DNA from: Letharia columbiana
Lineage: Eukaryota > Ascomycota > Lecanoromycetes > Lecanorales > Parmeliaceae
Direction of reading: 5' to 3'
Length of the DNA: 64,000 nucleotides
NCBI RefSeq assembly: GCF_014066305.1
Contig: NW_023501062.1
Coordinates: forward strand, 52,501 to 116,500
The notes under the pieces are model-generated. The model made no database searches. It had not been told where the DNA came from and saw nothing but the letters and a program-made list of their open reading frames with translations. Every line of letters begins with the position of its first letter. The stretch's first letter is position 1. Both the position numbers and the translations under genes were made by a program. This document shows positions 49,082 through 62,974 of this stretch, piece by piece.

Positions 49082-52000
49082 ATATAACAGTAATATTATT
49101 ATTCGATATTAATTAACTATTAAATAATTTAGAAGCTTCTCTATTATTATCTATTTATTTAATAATACTTTATTTATTTAATTCTTTATAATTATTTTAC
49201 TATCTAAGTCTTTCGCTAATACTCTTTTATTTATTAATTAAAAAGTCTCTATTATCTTATTAATCTAATAAATAATTTTAATCTAATAGAATATCTTCTT
49301 AACGTTAATATTATTTATATTTATATTAATTAAAAAGTAATTATATTAATTTTTTAAATCGATAACTTTATTAAAATAGTATACTTATATTTTAATCTAT
49401 AAAAGCCTTCGATAATATCTATAATTTGATATTTTATTACTTATACTCTTAAGTCTCTAGAGCTATTAAAGCTTTTATTTATATTATAAAATAATAAAGT
49501 AAAAATTTAATTTAATTTTTTAGAATTTAAGTTATTAATATTATAATTACTAGACTAGATTATTAATAAGCCTTTCTTTTATAAGATAATTAAAGATTTT
49601 AATAATCTTATTATATAGCTAGTAGAGCTATTAAAATCTTCTTTAATCGATATTATCTTATTAAATTTACCTTTATTAAGCTCTTTCTTATTAGCTATAT
49701 AAAAATCGTTATATCTTATTTAAATAAAAAGTTTTATATTAATAAGCTTATTTAATAGATATTCTTTTTTTATATTTAAGATCTCTATAGAAATTATAAT
49801 CTATAATAATATTATAATTTTTAATTTTTCTTTTAATTATTAATAGCTTTAGTAAGATATTAATAATACTATTTAAAGAGCTATTATTTAAATATTATAA
49901 AATCTATAAATATTATTTAATTTTATAAATTTTATAGAATAGTTAGAATTATAAGATTTATCTAAAAAGTTATCTATCTCATTAAGTATCTTTAATTAAT
50001 AAAATTTATTAAATCTTAATTACTTCGATTTTTATCTCGATAAATCTTATAAAGAAGATAAGATCGTTATAATTAAAAAAGATATTTACTTCTATAGCGT
50101 TATTCTTTTTATTAAATAGCTATAAAATATAATTATTATAAAAAACTTCTCTATAATTAAAATTAATTTTAATATAGTATTAAGAGATATAGCGTTATTA
50201 TAATATATTATTAAATTATTAGATTTTAAGAAGCTTAGCTTATAGATAAATAACGATATTAAGAAATAATATAAAATATTATTAAGATAATTTAAGAAAT
50301 TAATTAAGATAATACTTATTTATTTTATTATTAAAAAGTATACTCTAATAGATATATATAATAAAAGAAAGTCTTCGGGCTATATATAAATAGTTATTTA
50401 TTATATTAAATTTATTAATATAAATAATATTAAAAATTAATTAATATTTATCTATTAAGATATTATAATAGACTTATATACTTTTATAGACCCGCCGTCT
50501 ATTATAATATTAATTTCTTTATTTATTTAAATATTTAAATTAAAGAAAGATATATAATTTAAGATATTTAGATTATTTTATTAAAGGTTTTAATAAAGTT
50601 AATTATTATAATAATAATATAATAATTAAATCTTTTAATAAGATCTTTAATAAGATTAATTAAATATTAATTATTAAGATTAATAGAATTATAGAAATTA
50701 ATTATTTAACTTCTTTTAGTCTTAATTCTATTTATAATAATCTTCTAGCTATTAGAATAGATCTTATAATAAAGAATAATACGCTTATAATAATTAATAA
50801 TATAATTATTAATTAAATTAGTAATACGCTTTATAAAATAATTATTCGCTTATTATATCGCTATATCTTTAAATTACTAATTCTCTAAGTATATTAAATT
50901 TAATATTCTCGAATTAATCTAAATTATCAAATTCTTTTTAAGATAAAAGATTTTTAAAATAAAATAATTATAATTATTAAAGTAATAGAGATAAATAGCT
51001 ATAATAGTTATAAGATATCTACTATAACTATTATTATTTATTAAATTAATTATAATAATTAAATAATTTATAATTAAATTAATTATATTAATAAGAGTTA
51101 ATTTAATATTTTTTAAGAGTATAATAAAATATAAGAAGCTTATTAAGGCGAATCGTTTAAGAAAAGCTTCGCTAATAATTATAAAGAATAATTATATAAA
51201 GAGATCTATACTAACTTTATTAATATTTATATAACTTATTAAAACTATAATATATTATTTATATTTAAAATAAAACTTTATAAGTATTTATAAAAGAGTT
51301 ATTTATAAGAGTCTTTTATAGCTTAGAAGCCTTCTATTTATTAATTAAAAGTCTTTTATTATTAAAGCTTTAATTCTATTAAAATTATTAATTCTAATTT
51401 TATTAAAAAAATTTAATCTAAATATAAAAATTATCTTTTAAAAATAAAACTATACTTATATCTTTATATATCTATAACTTAACGCTATTAATAAGAAAAT
51501 TTATATTAGTATTAATTATAAAGTTATTTTAATATATAAATTATAGCTACTAATATTATTATCTCTTATAAAAATTTAAAGAATAATCTTATCTCTTTAT
51601 ATTAAAGGCTTAGATTTAATTATATATAATATTAATAAATATATTTTTATTTTAATATATATCTCTATTAATAAGATAGATAATAATAAGATTCTCTATT
51701 ATATTTAAAAAGAAATATATCTTATTAATAGTTTAAAAGTCTATATATTATTAGAAAATAATATTATAAATTTCGAGAAGATTATATTTAATATTATTTA
51801 AAATAAAATATATATTAGTAATTATATTATTACTATCGATATTATTAGTTAATAACGTAATCTATATTAGAGATATATTATTTATATTTATAAAGCTCTA
51901 ATTATAGCGTTTTATATCGATATTATAATATCTATTAACTCTTCTAAAAAATTATTTAAGAGAGATTATATTTTCAAATTAATAATATAGCGAAACTTAA

Positions 52001-52100
52001 CTCTATACGCTTATTTTATAGATTTATATATTATTAAAATTCTAATTAAAAATAAAATTAATTAGATTATTTAAATCTCTAAAAAACTTTATTTAGATAT
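49082..52100 (+). pseudogene. E4 leader, gag and protease relic
   Basis: About 49100-51300 is the expected position of gag; the plus strand is charged and helix-prone, but no sharp motif survives. The protease region lies at about 51600-52100, just before RT, in the same position as the recognisable protease of E3. It is assigned mainly by position between LTR and RT and by orientation. No primer-binding site is recognisable after 49081. Confidence 0.45.
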
Positions 52101-52559
52101 ATTATACGAAGTTAATTATAAAAATATCTTCTTTATAAAATCTTTATTAAAGTTTTTTATAAATAAGTTTATTATAAGTAATTAAATTAAAAAAATAATT
52201 ATTTTTATTATAATAGTATTAATAAATATAGCTAATAGCCTTTTATAGCTTATTTATAATATTATTATATCTTAATTAAATCTTATTAAAGAGATTAAAC
52301 TATTAAATAATATTATAATTTATAATAATAAGTATAATACTTAGATTCTAATAGATCTAATTAATAAATTTTTTATCTTATAAAGAGATAAAGACTTCGT
52401 TAAAGTTATTAAATATAATTAAATAAAGATTATATTACGCGATAACTAGTAAAATAAATTATTAAAAATAAATTATACTAAAATTTATTTTTTAGATATT
52501 AATAATAAAATAATAATTAATAATATATTTAACGATTTATAATAATAAGATAAATTTAA

Positions 52560-53860
52560 ATATACTATTAAGTCTACTTTATTTAACTATCTTATATTTA
52601 TAATTTAAAAAATATTATTAAATAATAAGCGAAAGAAAAGAGTTATAATAAATATTAGAGGCCTTAATAATCTTATTATTCTAGATATATATTTTATATT
52701 ATTATAATTAGATATTATAATAAGATTATTAGAATATATTTATTTATCTATATTTAATATAATATCTTTCTTCTATTAATAGCTTATTTACTATAATTAT
52801 CGCTATATACTTATTATAATTTCTTATTAAAATTAAAAGATTTTTAATATATTAATTATAAGATATATAAATTTTATAATTTATATATAATAATAGATTA
52901 ATAAAATTCTATAATTTATTAAAGATTTTATTTAAATATATATTAATAATATTATATTAGACTTTAAAATCTTAAAGAAGTATATTATATATTTATAAAA
53001 GTTATTTTAAATCTTAATTAAATATAATATTATTATTACGTCTATAAAAATCTTTCTAGAATATTTTAATATTAATTTATTAAGTTATTAGATTAATTTC
53101 TTTAATATAGTAATAGCTGAGAATAAGCTAAAAGCTATTAATAAGATCGCTTACTCTAATATACTCGAAGATCTTAAATATTATCTTAAACTAATAGACT
53201 ATTTAAGAAATTTAATTTATTATTACGCGTAATTTACTAGTTCTCTATAAGTATTAAAGATCTACTTACTTAAGACTTTCTTATAGAAGAAATAAAGCTT
53301 TAAAAGCCTATAGAAAGCTTTAAGTAAATCTTCGTTATTTATATATTTTAATCTAGATAGAGATCTATAGATAGATCTAAATATTTTTAAAGAATAGAGT
53401 TTTGATATATAGATATTTTATATTAAAAAGAAATATATTATTATAGCTAGTATTAAGTAGCTATCTAGAATTATTATAAAGCTAATTATATACTTATTAA
53501 GAATATTAATATTCGCTAAGAAGAATTATTAGTCTATAAAACTCGAGATAGTAGAATTTATATAAATTATTAAGAAGATTTAATATCTTATAAAATTATT
53601 TAAGCGATTTATTATTATTTAAATTTATTATTTAGCTATCCTCGATATTATAAAATAATCTTCTATTATTTCTATAACGTCTATAATAAGATTAAATATA
53701 TAATTTATATATACTTTTTAATTTCTTTATTAATTTTATCTCGATATAAAATATAAGTTTAGTAAGAAATATATTATATTAGATACTCTCTTACGCTTTA
53801 TTAATATTAATAAATTAATATTATTTAAAAATTACTTAAAGCTTAATATCTTATATATCT
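52560..53860 (+). pseudogene. E4 reverse transcriptase and RNase H relic
   Basis: RT reads KKRVIINIRGLNNLII (52630-52677), then IYFILLQLDII. The catalytic box is YINNII at 52939-52956 with both Asp changed to Asn. The thumb follows (KYNITITSIKIFLEYFNINLLSY, near 53015-53085), then SNILEDLKYYLKLIDYLRNLI (usual TLRDLxYYLGLTGYLR). RNase H shows FNLDRDLQIDLN, AKKNYxSIKLEIVEFI (usual AErNYwPTELEVAGIVW) and YKFSKKYIILDTLLRF (usual KPGKxHIVPDALSRL) near 53745-53805. Two-thirds of the domain can be followed by eye. Confidence 0.85.
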
Positions 53861-53899
53861 ATATTATATAAATAATAAATTATAATAATATTTATATCT

Positions 53900-54945
53900 A
53901 TTTTACTATAATAATAAAGATAAATAAAGTCTTTTATAATAGACTTCTTATTAAATATAATATAGATTTATATTAAATAAGAATTATTAATATTATAAAT
54001 ATTAATATAAAATTAATAACTAAAGATAAGAGCGTTAAGCTTTCTTTTATTTATAATATTATAAACTTTAACCTTATTTTTATAAGAATAAATTTATTAA
54101 TTTTAAATAATTATATATACTCTAATCGCTAATTAAAGATATTCTCGAAATTATTTATAAAAATAATTACTTAGATTTCGAAAGATCTTTTAATATAATC
54201 TTTAAATTATAATATATATAAAGATTATCTAAATATCTTTATAGCTATATTAAGTATTATTCTAAGTATTTAATATTATAAATTTATTATTATAAATCTT
54301 ATAATTATCTATAATCTATAAAGAGTTTTATTTTATCTTTTTATATTTTAATACTTAATTTTATTCTTACTATATTATTATCTAATAAGAGATTTAATTA
54401 TATAATAATCGTTATAAATAAGTTTATAAAATAAATTACTTATATTTCTAATAAATCTATTTAAGATATTAAAGAGTAAACTATTATTCTATTAGATTAT
54501 CTCGATATAGATAATTAAAAAATCTTAAAGATCTTACTATTTAATAGAGATTTTAAATTTTTATTAAAATTATAGAAAGCTATATTCGATAGATTAAGAG
54601 TTAAACTATTATACTTTATCGTTTATTATTCTTAAATAAATAATAGTAATAAATATATTAATTAATTAATTAAAATTACTTTATACTTTTATTTATATAC
54701 TCTAAAGAAGCCTTTAATATAGTTTATTATTCTTTTATATATATAAATATTACTTAATAATACGCAGTCGACTATTATAACTAAGTTACTAAATAAGCTA
54801 TTCTATAGATTTCCTCTAAATAAAACCCTTAATCTTATTATATTATTTAAACTACTATAGTAGATATACGCTATTACTAGAATTAAAGTTATTAATATAA
54901 TAAGCTTCGCTTAAATATCTTAGAAATTCTACTATAATTATTAAT
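53900..54945 (+). pseudogene. E4 integrase relic, cut at its C-terminus by E4n
   Basis: Zinc-binding and core regions follow RNase H. Near the end, LKKPLIQFIIFLYIxILLNNTQSTIITKLLNKLFYRF split across RIP stops matches the late integrase segment before GPY/F. The frame reaches xKFYYNY at 54945, where the E4n target duplication ttaat begins. It resumes at 61956 as NIYFRKRDKILLYLYKDYS, so the insertion lies between the integrase core and the GPY/F module. Confidence 0.75.
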
Positions 54946-55109
54946 TATTAGAATCGATATAGATATAATATTAATATAGGTATATTGAATAAGATAACTA
55001 AGATATCGAACTATATAGATGGAAAGGAGGTATAATATAATAGGGAATACCTCCGCCAAGGCCCGCTAGTTATAGGGCTAAGGGGTATATTAAGAATATA
55101 CTTATAATA
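54946..55109 (-). repeat. E4n 3' LTR
   Basis: Plus strand starts tattagaatcgatatagata and ends cttataata. Both ends fit an ancestral TGTTA...TAACA after RIP. It contains ggaggtataatataatag and the conserved core aaggcccgctagttataggg, which also occurs in the other LTR. Confidence 0.9.
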
Positions 55110-57120
55110 CTACCCTCTCTCTTCGTTAAATTATATTCTATAATTAGTAAGTAGAAAGATAGAAAAATGAGTATATATATACGCTTAACGCCTAAAAAAT
55201 AATAAAAGTAGTAAAGAAATAATTATATCCGAGAGCCTTAATATTATACCTTTTTTCGCGAGAGATATTAAAGATGGTAGTAGTTTTTTATATTTACGCT
55301 ATAGCGACGTTATTAGTTAAGGTATATACGTATATAAAAAGCCTAGCCGAGAGGAAATCGATATAGTATAGCGAAAACTATATTTATAGGCGTAGGTGTA
55401 AATAATAGTAATTTCCGAATTCGTATTTAAGCGGATAAAATATCGGTGGAATAATACGATATAATTAATTGAAGGCTCTTAAATCGAACTAAGTTATAAA
55501 TACTAAAAACTCTAATTTAATATCAAGTAACTTTAATATAGTCTTCTCTATAATATATTATTTAGCTAATATCGATTATATTTCATAATAGCGATAATAT
55601 AATCTATATATATACTAATATAGCTTCGAAAGATCTTTAAGATTATATTAATAACGAGGGTCTACGCGAAAGATTATATATAAGATAATTTCAAATTAAT
55701 ATGAGTCTAAAGAATCGATTCTCGATTTTAAAAAAAATAAGACTATTATAAAGATATCGAACGATTTTAATTCGATTAAAAATAGAATATTCGAGGTAGT
55801 TTCGGCTTAAAAACGCTATCGCTATTAAAGGTTCCTCGCCTTAATTTCTTTATAGATAAGACTCTTCGAGATATCGCTTATAAAAGTTATTTATTAGATT
55901 CTAGCAATTTTCGAATTTATCGTCGTTCGTATTATATTAAATAGAGTTATTATCGAGATCTTTCTACTTAACTTTATACTTAAAATAACTATAAATTAAT
56001 TTAAAATTAAATATTTCTTTAATAACTTATTCGATTTAATTATTAATAGTAATATACTTCGATAAAGAGTTTATCTACTTTAATAAGGGGTTATTTATTA
56101 TAAGATTTAAGAGATTAAAGTAAAAGATATCGTGGATTCTTATAATTGGCGAAAGTTTTAGACGATATAAGATTTTTATAAGGCCTATAATCTCGAATAA
56201 ATCGAGTCTCTTATAGTTTAATTTACGAGAAAGATAATCGAAGATAATATTCTTACTATTTAGAAAGACCTTATCGCCTATTTAAAAAATAATCTTTTAT
56301 TAATACTTATTAACTTATATAATTATAGCCTTCTAAGCGCGGTCTATATTACTCTAAATATACTTAAGAACTTATTTTATATAATTCGTAATATTCTTTA
56401 TCTAAGTAATATTAAGACGCTTATATATAATCTTATAATCGATAATATTCGAGCTAAAAGTTATTTAAGAATAGAATCTCTTATTTATAAGAAAAGATAA
56501 GATATTAATAGCTAATAAGATAGTATTATTATTAATAAACTCGATAATAAATAATTATCTTATCTAATCGTTTTATATATAATTATAATATATTCGAAGA
56601 TAACGCTCTATATTCTAATTCGCTTATTTAATCTATTTATCGATTTTAAAGTAAAAGACTATTAATAGCTTAACTATAATATCTAATTTTTTATAAAAAG
56701 ACTTTTATATAATAGCTATAAATTAAGAGCCTTAATTCGATATTATTAAGATCGATAGATTATATAGATAAAATACTTTCTTAAATAATAAGTTAACTAT
56801 CTTCTTAGCGATAATATCTTTATTAATATTAAAATAGGCTACGTAGTAACGTTTCTTAATAAATTAATTAATTACTACTTAAATAGCGTTATAATTATTA
56901 AATATAGATAAGCCTATAACGAAGTTAATTAATATATCTTATTATTATTTCTATAGAATTAATAGAGACTATAGTAAATTATACTCTTAATCGCGAGGCG
57001 TCTTAGCTCTCTAATAGATATAATAATTCTTAATATAGATAACTACGATAGCCCTTATATCTCGTTAATAATATTCCCTTTTAAGTAGTTTATAAATATA
57101 TATTACTTTAAGATAATCGT
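55110..57120 (-). pseudogene. E4n integrase relic
   Basis: On the minus strand, from right to left, there is a zinc-binding region (57110-56930, YLKREYY, YIKNYYIYxRAKTPRD for YxRxCxxCQRAKAPR). The core follows: ILINFVIGLSIFNNYNAIxVVINQFIKK (56920-56840; usual ISMDFVTGLPxSxGYDAIxVVVDRLSK, both catalytic-region Asp residues mutated), ILIISNxGSQFI (56730; usual SIVSDRGPQF) and FYFKIDKQIKRI (56640; usual FHPETDGQTER). The C-terminal part to about 55400 is less clear, and the last 300 bp before the LTR are probably untranslated. Confidence 0.8.
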
Positions 57121-57379
57121 AGAATAATTAATCGTAAACCTCTCGAATAATATTAATATATATATTATCGAATATCTATAAACGATTCTTATAGTAAAGT
57201 ATCTCGTCTTATACGAAGTACTTATTAAGAGTAATCCCTTAAAACTTATCCTTATCTTCGGCGATAGCCTTACGGATTTTTATATAATATTTATCTTTCT
57301 TATTAGCCTCTACTACTTTATAATAAATAAGATTATTAATTATATATATATCGATATATTCGTTATCTAATTTTAATCG

Positions 57380-58760
57380 ATTAGAGATAAGAATTATTTA
57401 ATACTATTAACGTAATCGTTTATTCTCGAGATCGATTAATTTATATCTAGTTATTCGTATAAATATATTAATCTTAACGTTCTAAGATTTAGATCGATAA
57501 ATAATCTTTATATTAAATTTTAATAATATATTTAAATATCGAGCTTAACGATAACTAAGATCTCTTTCTTCGACAAAGTATATTAATTTCTTATAATCTA
57601 TAAAGATCTTAATAGAGATATTAATATATTTTAATTTAGAATATTAGTGTTTAAGATAGCGAATAATAATTAATAACTTCTTATTATAAATCTAATAATT
57701 ACACTCAGCTAAAGTAAGGTTCTTACTATAAAAAACTATCGAGTAAAATACTTCCTTATTATTATATTAGAAAAAAACACCTTCGTTAACGTAGTCGAAA
57801 GAGTTAATCTTTAGAATAATATTTTTTATTTTATCGAAATAACGTAGAATTAAAGCTTTTATAATAATAACTTTTAGAAAATAAAAGACCTCTTAATATG
57901 CTAGGAATTAATTAAATATAGCCTCTTTTACCGTGAGTTTTACTATAAATTTAACTATTTTAGAGAAATCTCTAATAAATCATTAATAAAAATTATAAAA
58001 TCTAATAAAGATCTATATCTCTTTAAGATTAATAGATATAATCTACTCGATAATAGCCTAGATTTTAATAAAGTCTATTCGCAACCCGTCTATAAACATT
58101 AATAAATTTAGAAACTTAATTTTCTAAACGTAAAATTCGCACTTAAGAATATTTACCTAAAGGCCGATATCCCTTAATTTCTAAAGGATTTATCTAACGT
58201 ATTAAATATATTTCTTTTTTATCTTATTATAAATAAGTATATTATTAAGATAGATCTAGTAGAAATCGTTTAGATACTTAAATAGAATATTATTTATATA
58301 TTATTAATATATAGTTAAACCGTTAATTAATTCGAAGAAGAGAATCTAATACTTATATACTCTTAAGGGAGGTAATAAAAGTAATAAAATCCTCGCTATC
58401 GAGATATATATATAGTTTATTAAACGCGGCTATAATATCTAATCGAGTAAGATATTTATATCCCTAAATTCTTACTAAAACCTTATCTATTAATAAAATT
58501 AGATATCGATTCCTTTTAATAATAGCGTTTAGCTTTTAATAGTCTATATAAAAACGTAAATCTTTATTTAGCTTTTTCGCGAATAGAATAGATAAGGCGA
58601 ATAATATATAACTTAGTATTATAAATTCCTTCTTTAAATATTTATCTAGATACTTCTTTATCTATTCTAATTTATATTCTAATATTAAATAGATTCTACT
58701 TTTCGAAAGTTTTATTTTATTAAAGCTATCGTTAAATTTCAGCTTATAATTATAAAAATA
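57380..58760 (-). pseudogene. E4n reverse transcriptase and RNase H relic
   Basis: The minus strand reads KKPNKDLRFYIDYRKLNAII (58590-58530), RNRYPILLIDKVLVRIQ, then YLTRLDIIAAFNKLYIY (usual KLDLRxAFxxIRI). The catalytic box is YLNNILIYNK at 58223-58252, both Asp lost. RNase H is seen as NIILKINSFDYVNKGVFFQY (usual LETDASDYAxGGVLSQ), FYSKNLTxAECNYQIYDKKLL and, at its end, NVKINIFIRI (near 57440; usual KADALTRM). It is among the best preserved pol relics of the window despite many stops. Confidence 0.88.
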
Positions 58761-58799
58761 ATATAAGAAAAGTATATTTATCTTAATTCTATCGAAAAT

Positions 58800-61780
58800 A
58801 TTAAGATAATTATAATACTTTATAAATAGCTTATATTTTACTTTCTTAAAACTAATCTCGTCGATACTATTAATCTAAATAAGGCAATTAAAATCATAAC
58901 ACCTTTTATATTTCTTTTCTAAGTTATAGAAATAGAGTTTATTAATTAATATATAAAAACCGCGAGATATCTAAGTAATAGAAGATATATATAATATTAG
59001 CGAGTTATTATAGATCTTATTTATTATTAATATAAATAGCTTATTATCTTTTTTATAGACTAATTAGTAGTAAGCCGCTATATTAATCTTAGCGATATTA
59101 ATAAACTTAAACTTCTTATTATTCTCATTCTTATTTAATAAGAAGATATTCGAATTAGTCTCGCTATCGTAAGTAGATAAGAGAGAGCTTTATTATTTTA
59201 ATATAATAAATAAAAAGATAAATAATATAGATAGCCGAAGCTTCGGAGTTAATAGAAAGAAAAATTCGTTTATTATTAATATCTAATTATTATTATAATT
59301 ACATCGACTAAATAGAAAGAGTATCTTATTTCATAACATATCAAAGACTACCTCGTGTTTATTTATTTATAGTTTTCTAATAATTATATTATATTTCAAT
59401 AATATAATTAGTATTAAATATATTTCTTCTTAATAATCTTTTATTATTATCGTTAGAAGTAAGTAATATATAATTAGTCATTTTATAATCTAGTTATTAT
59501 AATCTCTTAGCGGTTTAAATTATAATAGTAAGAATAATTTTAAATATAAGACTTTATATATCGCTAGAACTAAGAACTTATTTATAGCTATATAAGCTTT
59601 AATATATTTATTATCTATAAGAAAGTCCTTAAGTAAATAAATCCTCTCTTATAAAGATAGCGTAATTTATATATAGAAAGAACGACGTGCTAGGGCGTTA
59701 TTAAGAGTATCTATTAAATATATTTTATAAGTACCTCTTACCGTAACTTTAAAAGAGGCTATTCGTTTCTCGAATTCGAAGAAAAATCGTCGCTACCCGT
59801 GATATCGACGTTATCGATTTTAAATTCTTTATTTATTTTCAATATGTAAAGTTGTACTTCCTCGAAGGCCTTTTTATCGGCCTCGATTTAATTAATTATT
59901 ATATAGTTCTTTTAATAGTAATCTTTCTTATCGTAGTTATAGTATATTAATTTTCTTAACTTTAAATTAATTATAATATTTAAAGGCGTAGTAGTTATAC
60001 TTAAATTAAACTTAATAATAGATATAAGATATATATTAATCGCGGGTATTATTATTAATATTTATATTATAGTTAACTTAATAATAATCTTTATAAACTT
60101 AAAATTCTTATAATTAATACGTTATAAATTATTTAACTTTCGAAGATATTCTTTTATAGTCTTTAAGATAGTAAAACCTTCTATAACCTACTATACCTCC
60201 TTTAATTTCTTTCTTAATTTCTTAAAAAGATAATTTTTTAGTATAAGAGTTTTATTATAATTAAGAATAATATTTAATTAAATAAAATCTAAATAGAAAT
60301 TAATAAAGAGTCGAGTCTCTTATTATAGAGTATATATATTATATAATATATTATTATATCGATCTAAGTTTTTATAGATATTAGCTAACTCGTTTATAAT
60401 CTTAATAAAAAATTAATATAAGTTAATAGAGTTTCGAAGTCTTCTATATATTATATATTATATAGTCTTATCGCCGAGTTATAAGACTATATAGACTATC
60501 TTAAAGTTTTTAATAAAATAATAATCGCTATTAGTCTTAAATTTCTATTTTATTTTAAAAAACTAGTTATCTTAAATAGAGTTACTATCGTTAATAAATA
60601 GAGATAAATCTAAGATTTTAATTAATTTCTCTTTTAAATATCTAGATATACGTTTCTTCTTAATTAAGAATAATTATAAATCTTTTATAGATTATATCTT
60701 AAGGTTATTAACTTTACGCTATAGAGAAATTATATTCTTCTAAAAATCTCGAGCTAATTAATTTATATTCTCGATTATTCTATAAGTTTAATATAAATCG
60801 TTTATAACTAGATTCTTTTTTATTACGACAATATAATATCGAGTAATAACCTCTTGATAATCGTCTCGCTTCTAATGAATCTTATTTAGTATAACTATAA
60901 ATTCGTTAGATTAATACTTAGTCTAATATTATAATTATAGAATATTAATAATATTCTAAAATATTTCTATCGAGTCGAATTCGTCGATTATATTATCTAA
61001 TAAAACTAATATTCTTTAAAATTTAATTTACTCAAGTAAAGTCTTAATTTAATTTATTCTTTCGATATTAGATTTTATTATAAGAAAGAGAAAAAGAAGA
61101 TTTAAAACAAAGTGGAGAGGAGTTTAAATACTTCGAAAGAATAGATATTAAGAATATTAGATATACTAGAGAGTAGTAAAATTTCTTAAAAACGCGTCGA
61201 AATTATTCGATATTAAGAATAAAATTTTTTATTATAAAATCTAAGGTGAGATTATTTCTTTACGGAGGCTTAATATATTTATTTCTTAATTATTTAAAAC
61301 GTTAAGAAGACTATAAGTACTTTAAATAATAGTCTTTCAAATGCACTTACTCCGCTTAGAAGGTTCCTTATCTTATAGAGAAGTTATATATAAAAAAGTT
61401 TTAGAGAATAGTATCTTAAATTAACTATAACTCGGCCATTTCTTATCTAATTAAGATCTTATTAAAACTTTAGATATTATAATATATAAAGTTGCAGTAA
61501 TACTACTAGTATACATTTTAAATATAAAAATATAAGATGAGATTAGCTATTTCTTTCGATTCGCTAGCCGTACGAATAATTCAATACCTTCTTTATCCCT
61601 CGACTACTATTTATCGAGGCCGTTTCGCTATTCTATTTAGGCTCTTTAAAATCGAATTATCTATCTAATAGGCTTATCTAAAGATATAATAGCTTAACTT
61701 AATTTCTTATTAAAGCTCTTACTAGCGCGTTTCTTTGAATTTATTCGCTAATATAAATAAAATAAGTAAGTTAATCTTAG
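58800..61780 (-). pseudogene. E4n gag and protease region relic
   Basis: Between the 5' LTR (61787-61950) and RT, the minus strand should carry gag and protease. I could not identify a zinc knuckle or an active-site triad with confidence. Several short islands keep CA or TG (59280-59350, 61320-61370, 61480-61560), and 59700-59860 is comparatively GC-rich (cgtcgctacccgtgat, cgaaggcc). Assignment is by position and by completeness of the rest of the element. Confidence 0.4.
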
Positions 61781-61786
61781 TTATAG

Positions 61787-61950
61787 TATTAGAACCGATA
61801 TAGATATAATATTAATATAGATATATTAAATAAGATAACTAAGGTATTGAACTATATAAATGAAAAGGAGGTATAATATAATAGGAGATATCTTCGTTAA
61901 GGCCCGCTAGTTATAGGGCTGAGGAGTGTATTAAGAATACGCTCGTAATA
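61787..61950 (-). repeat. E4n 5' LTR
   Basis: This 164-bp partner of 54946-55109 starts tattagaaccgatatagata and ends gctcgtaata, followed by the target duplication ttaat. Differences from the 3' copy are transitions. Confidence 0.9.
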
Positions 61951-61955
61951 TTAAT

Positions 61956-62450
61956 ATTAAAATATATATTTTAGAAAGAGAGATAAGATACTCTTATATC
62001 TATATAAAGATTACTCTATTTTATAATCTATTAATACTATTAAGATAGATAAGATTAATTAATACTATATTAACTCTTTTAAAATTATTATTAAAATAAG
62101 TAAATAAATTTATTATCTCGATATATTTAATTATTAAAGAGTTTATCTTATATTCTTAATAGTATAATTAAAATTATAGCCCGCTAATACTAATCTCTTT
62201 TATAGATTATTATTAAAAAAGTCTAATTCTATCTATATAGAAGGCGATATTAATAACTATAAATTATATAAATTATAATTCTTATTTAATAAACGTATTA
62301 AATGTTATAATAAGAGTTAATTAATTAAATATCTAATATATTAAAAAGAATATAGTTTTAAATATAATTAATAATATAATATTAAATAGCTAGATAATAC
62401 TTCGAAATTAGTAAAAGACTATAAGATCGCTATATCGCCTCTATCAGAAT
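61956..62450 (+). pseudogene. E4 GPY/F module and chromodomain relic, downstream of E4n
   Basis: The E4 frame resumes right after the E4n duplication: YFRKRDKILLYLYKDYSIL (usual KGDKVLLRLHKGYSIP), then YLDILNYQRVYLIFLIVQLKL (usual YxLDIPxxxxIHPVFSVAQLE) near 62115-62175. The chromodomain is at about 62240-62440: EGDINNYKLYKLxFLFNKR, LIKYLIYxKEYSFKYN, LDNTSKLVKDYK (usual YEIExLLxKR, EYLVRWKGYGPExDxWYNVKxLxxAxELVxDYE). Tail sequence with a Pro/Thr/Ile-rich register follows to 62740. Confidence 0.85.
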
Positions 62451-62791
62451 TACTACCTCCGCTATTAAAGATATATTTATAAAAGCCTTTTATAATCGAT
62501 TATACTACTATATTATTACTATCTTCGCTATTAAAGCTATTATCTATAATATCTTTAATATATTTATAAAAATCTTTTATAATTAATTATATTATTATAA
62601 TAGTACTCTTATTATTAATAAAATCTTCGAAGTCTACTATAGAGAAAGCTATTATAATTATAATATTAAGAAGAAAGAAATTAATCATATAAGAGCTATA
62701 GAAGCTTACTATTATATTTACTTACTTATAATAACTTATCTCTTTACTTATATATATATCGAGATCGCTATACTTTTTATTAACGATATAT

Positions 62792-62969
62792 TATTATAAT
62801 AAGCTAATATAATTATATAAATATATGATTTTATCTATCTTCGTACTTACTAAGAAGATATCTTAATAAGAATCTTAGCTTAGTATTATAAGTAGTTACT
62901 TCTTAGTAGAAGAATAACTATCTTTATTATATATTACTCTTATATTTATATTTCTATATTACTCTTATA
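62792..62969 (+). repeat. E4 3' LTR
   Basis: This 178-bp copy of 48904-49081 starts tattataataagctaa and ends actcttata, followed by the target duplication gtttt at 62970-62974. It is more strongly RIPed than the 5' copy. Confidence 0.9.
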
Positions 62970-62974
62970 GTTTT

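Larger units (their letters stand above)
54941..61955 (-). mobile_element. E4n: complete minus-strand Ty3/Gypsy nested in E4
   Basis: Both LTRs are exactly 164 bp (54946-55109 and 61787-61950), flanked by ttaat at 54941-54945 and 61951-61955. All pol domains read on the minus strand. Full length is 7.0 kb. It is the youngest element of its nest but is fully RIPed too. Its RT and RNase H wording (CVDYRKLN, DALTRM types) marks a Gypsy family different from E1, E3 and E4. I see no chromodomain near its 3' end (55110-55450). Confidence 0.9.
48899..62974 (+). mobile_element. E4: complete Ty3/Gypsy chromovirus, split by E4n
   Basis: This is a complete plus-strand element: 178-bp LTRs at 48904-49081 and 62792-62969, and target duplication gtttt at 48899-48903 and 62970-62974. 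Without the nested E4n its length is about 7.06 kb. Its order is gag, protease, RT, RNase H, integrase, then (after E4n) GPY/F and chromodomain. It lies inside E6. LTR differences are almost all C/T or G/A, so they reflect RIP and cannot be used to date the insertion. Confidence 0.9.
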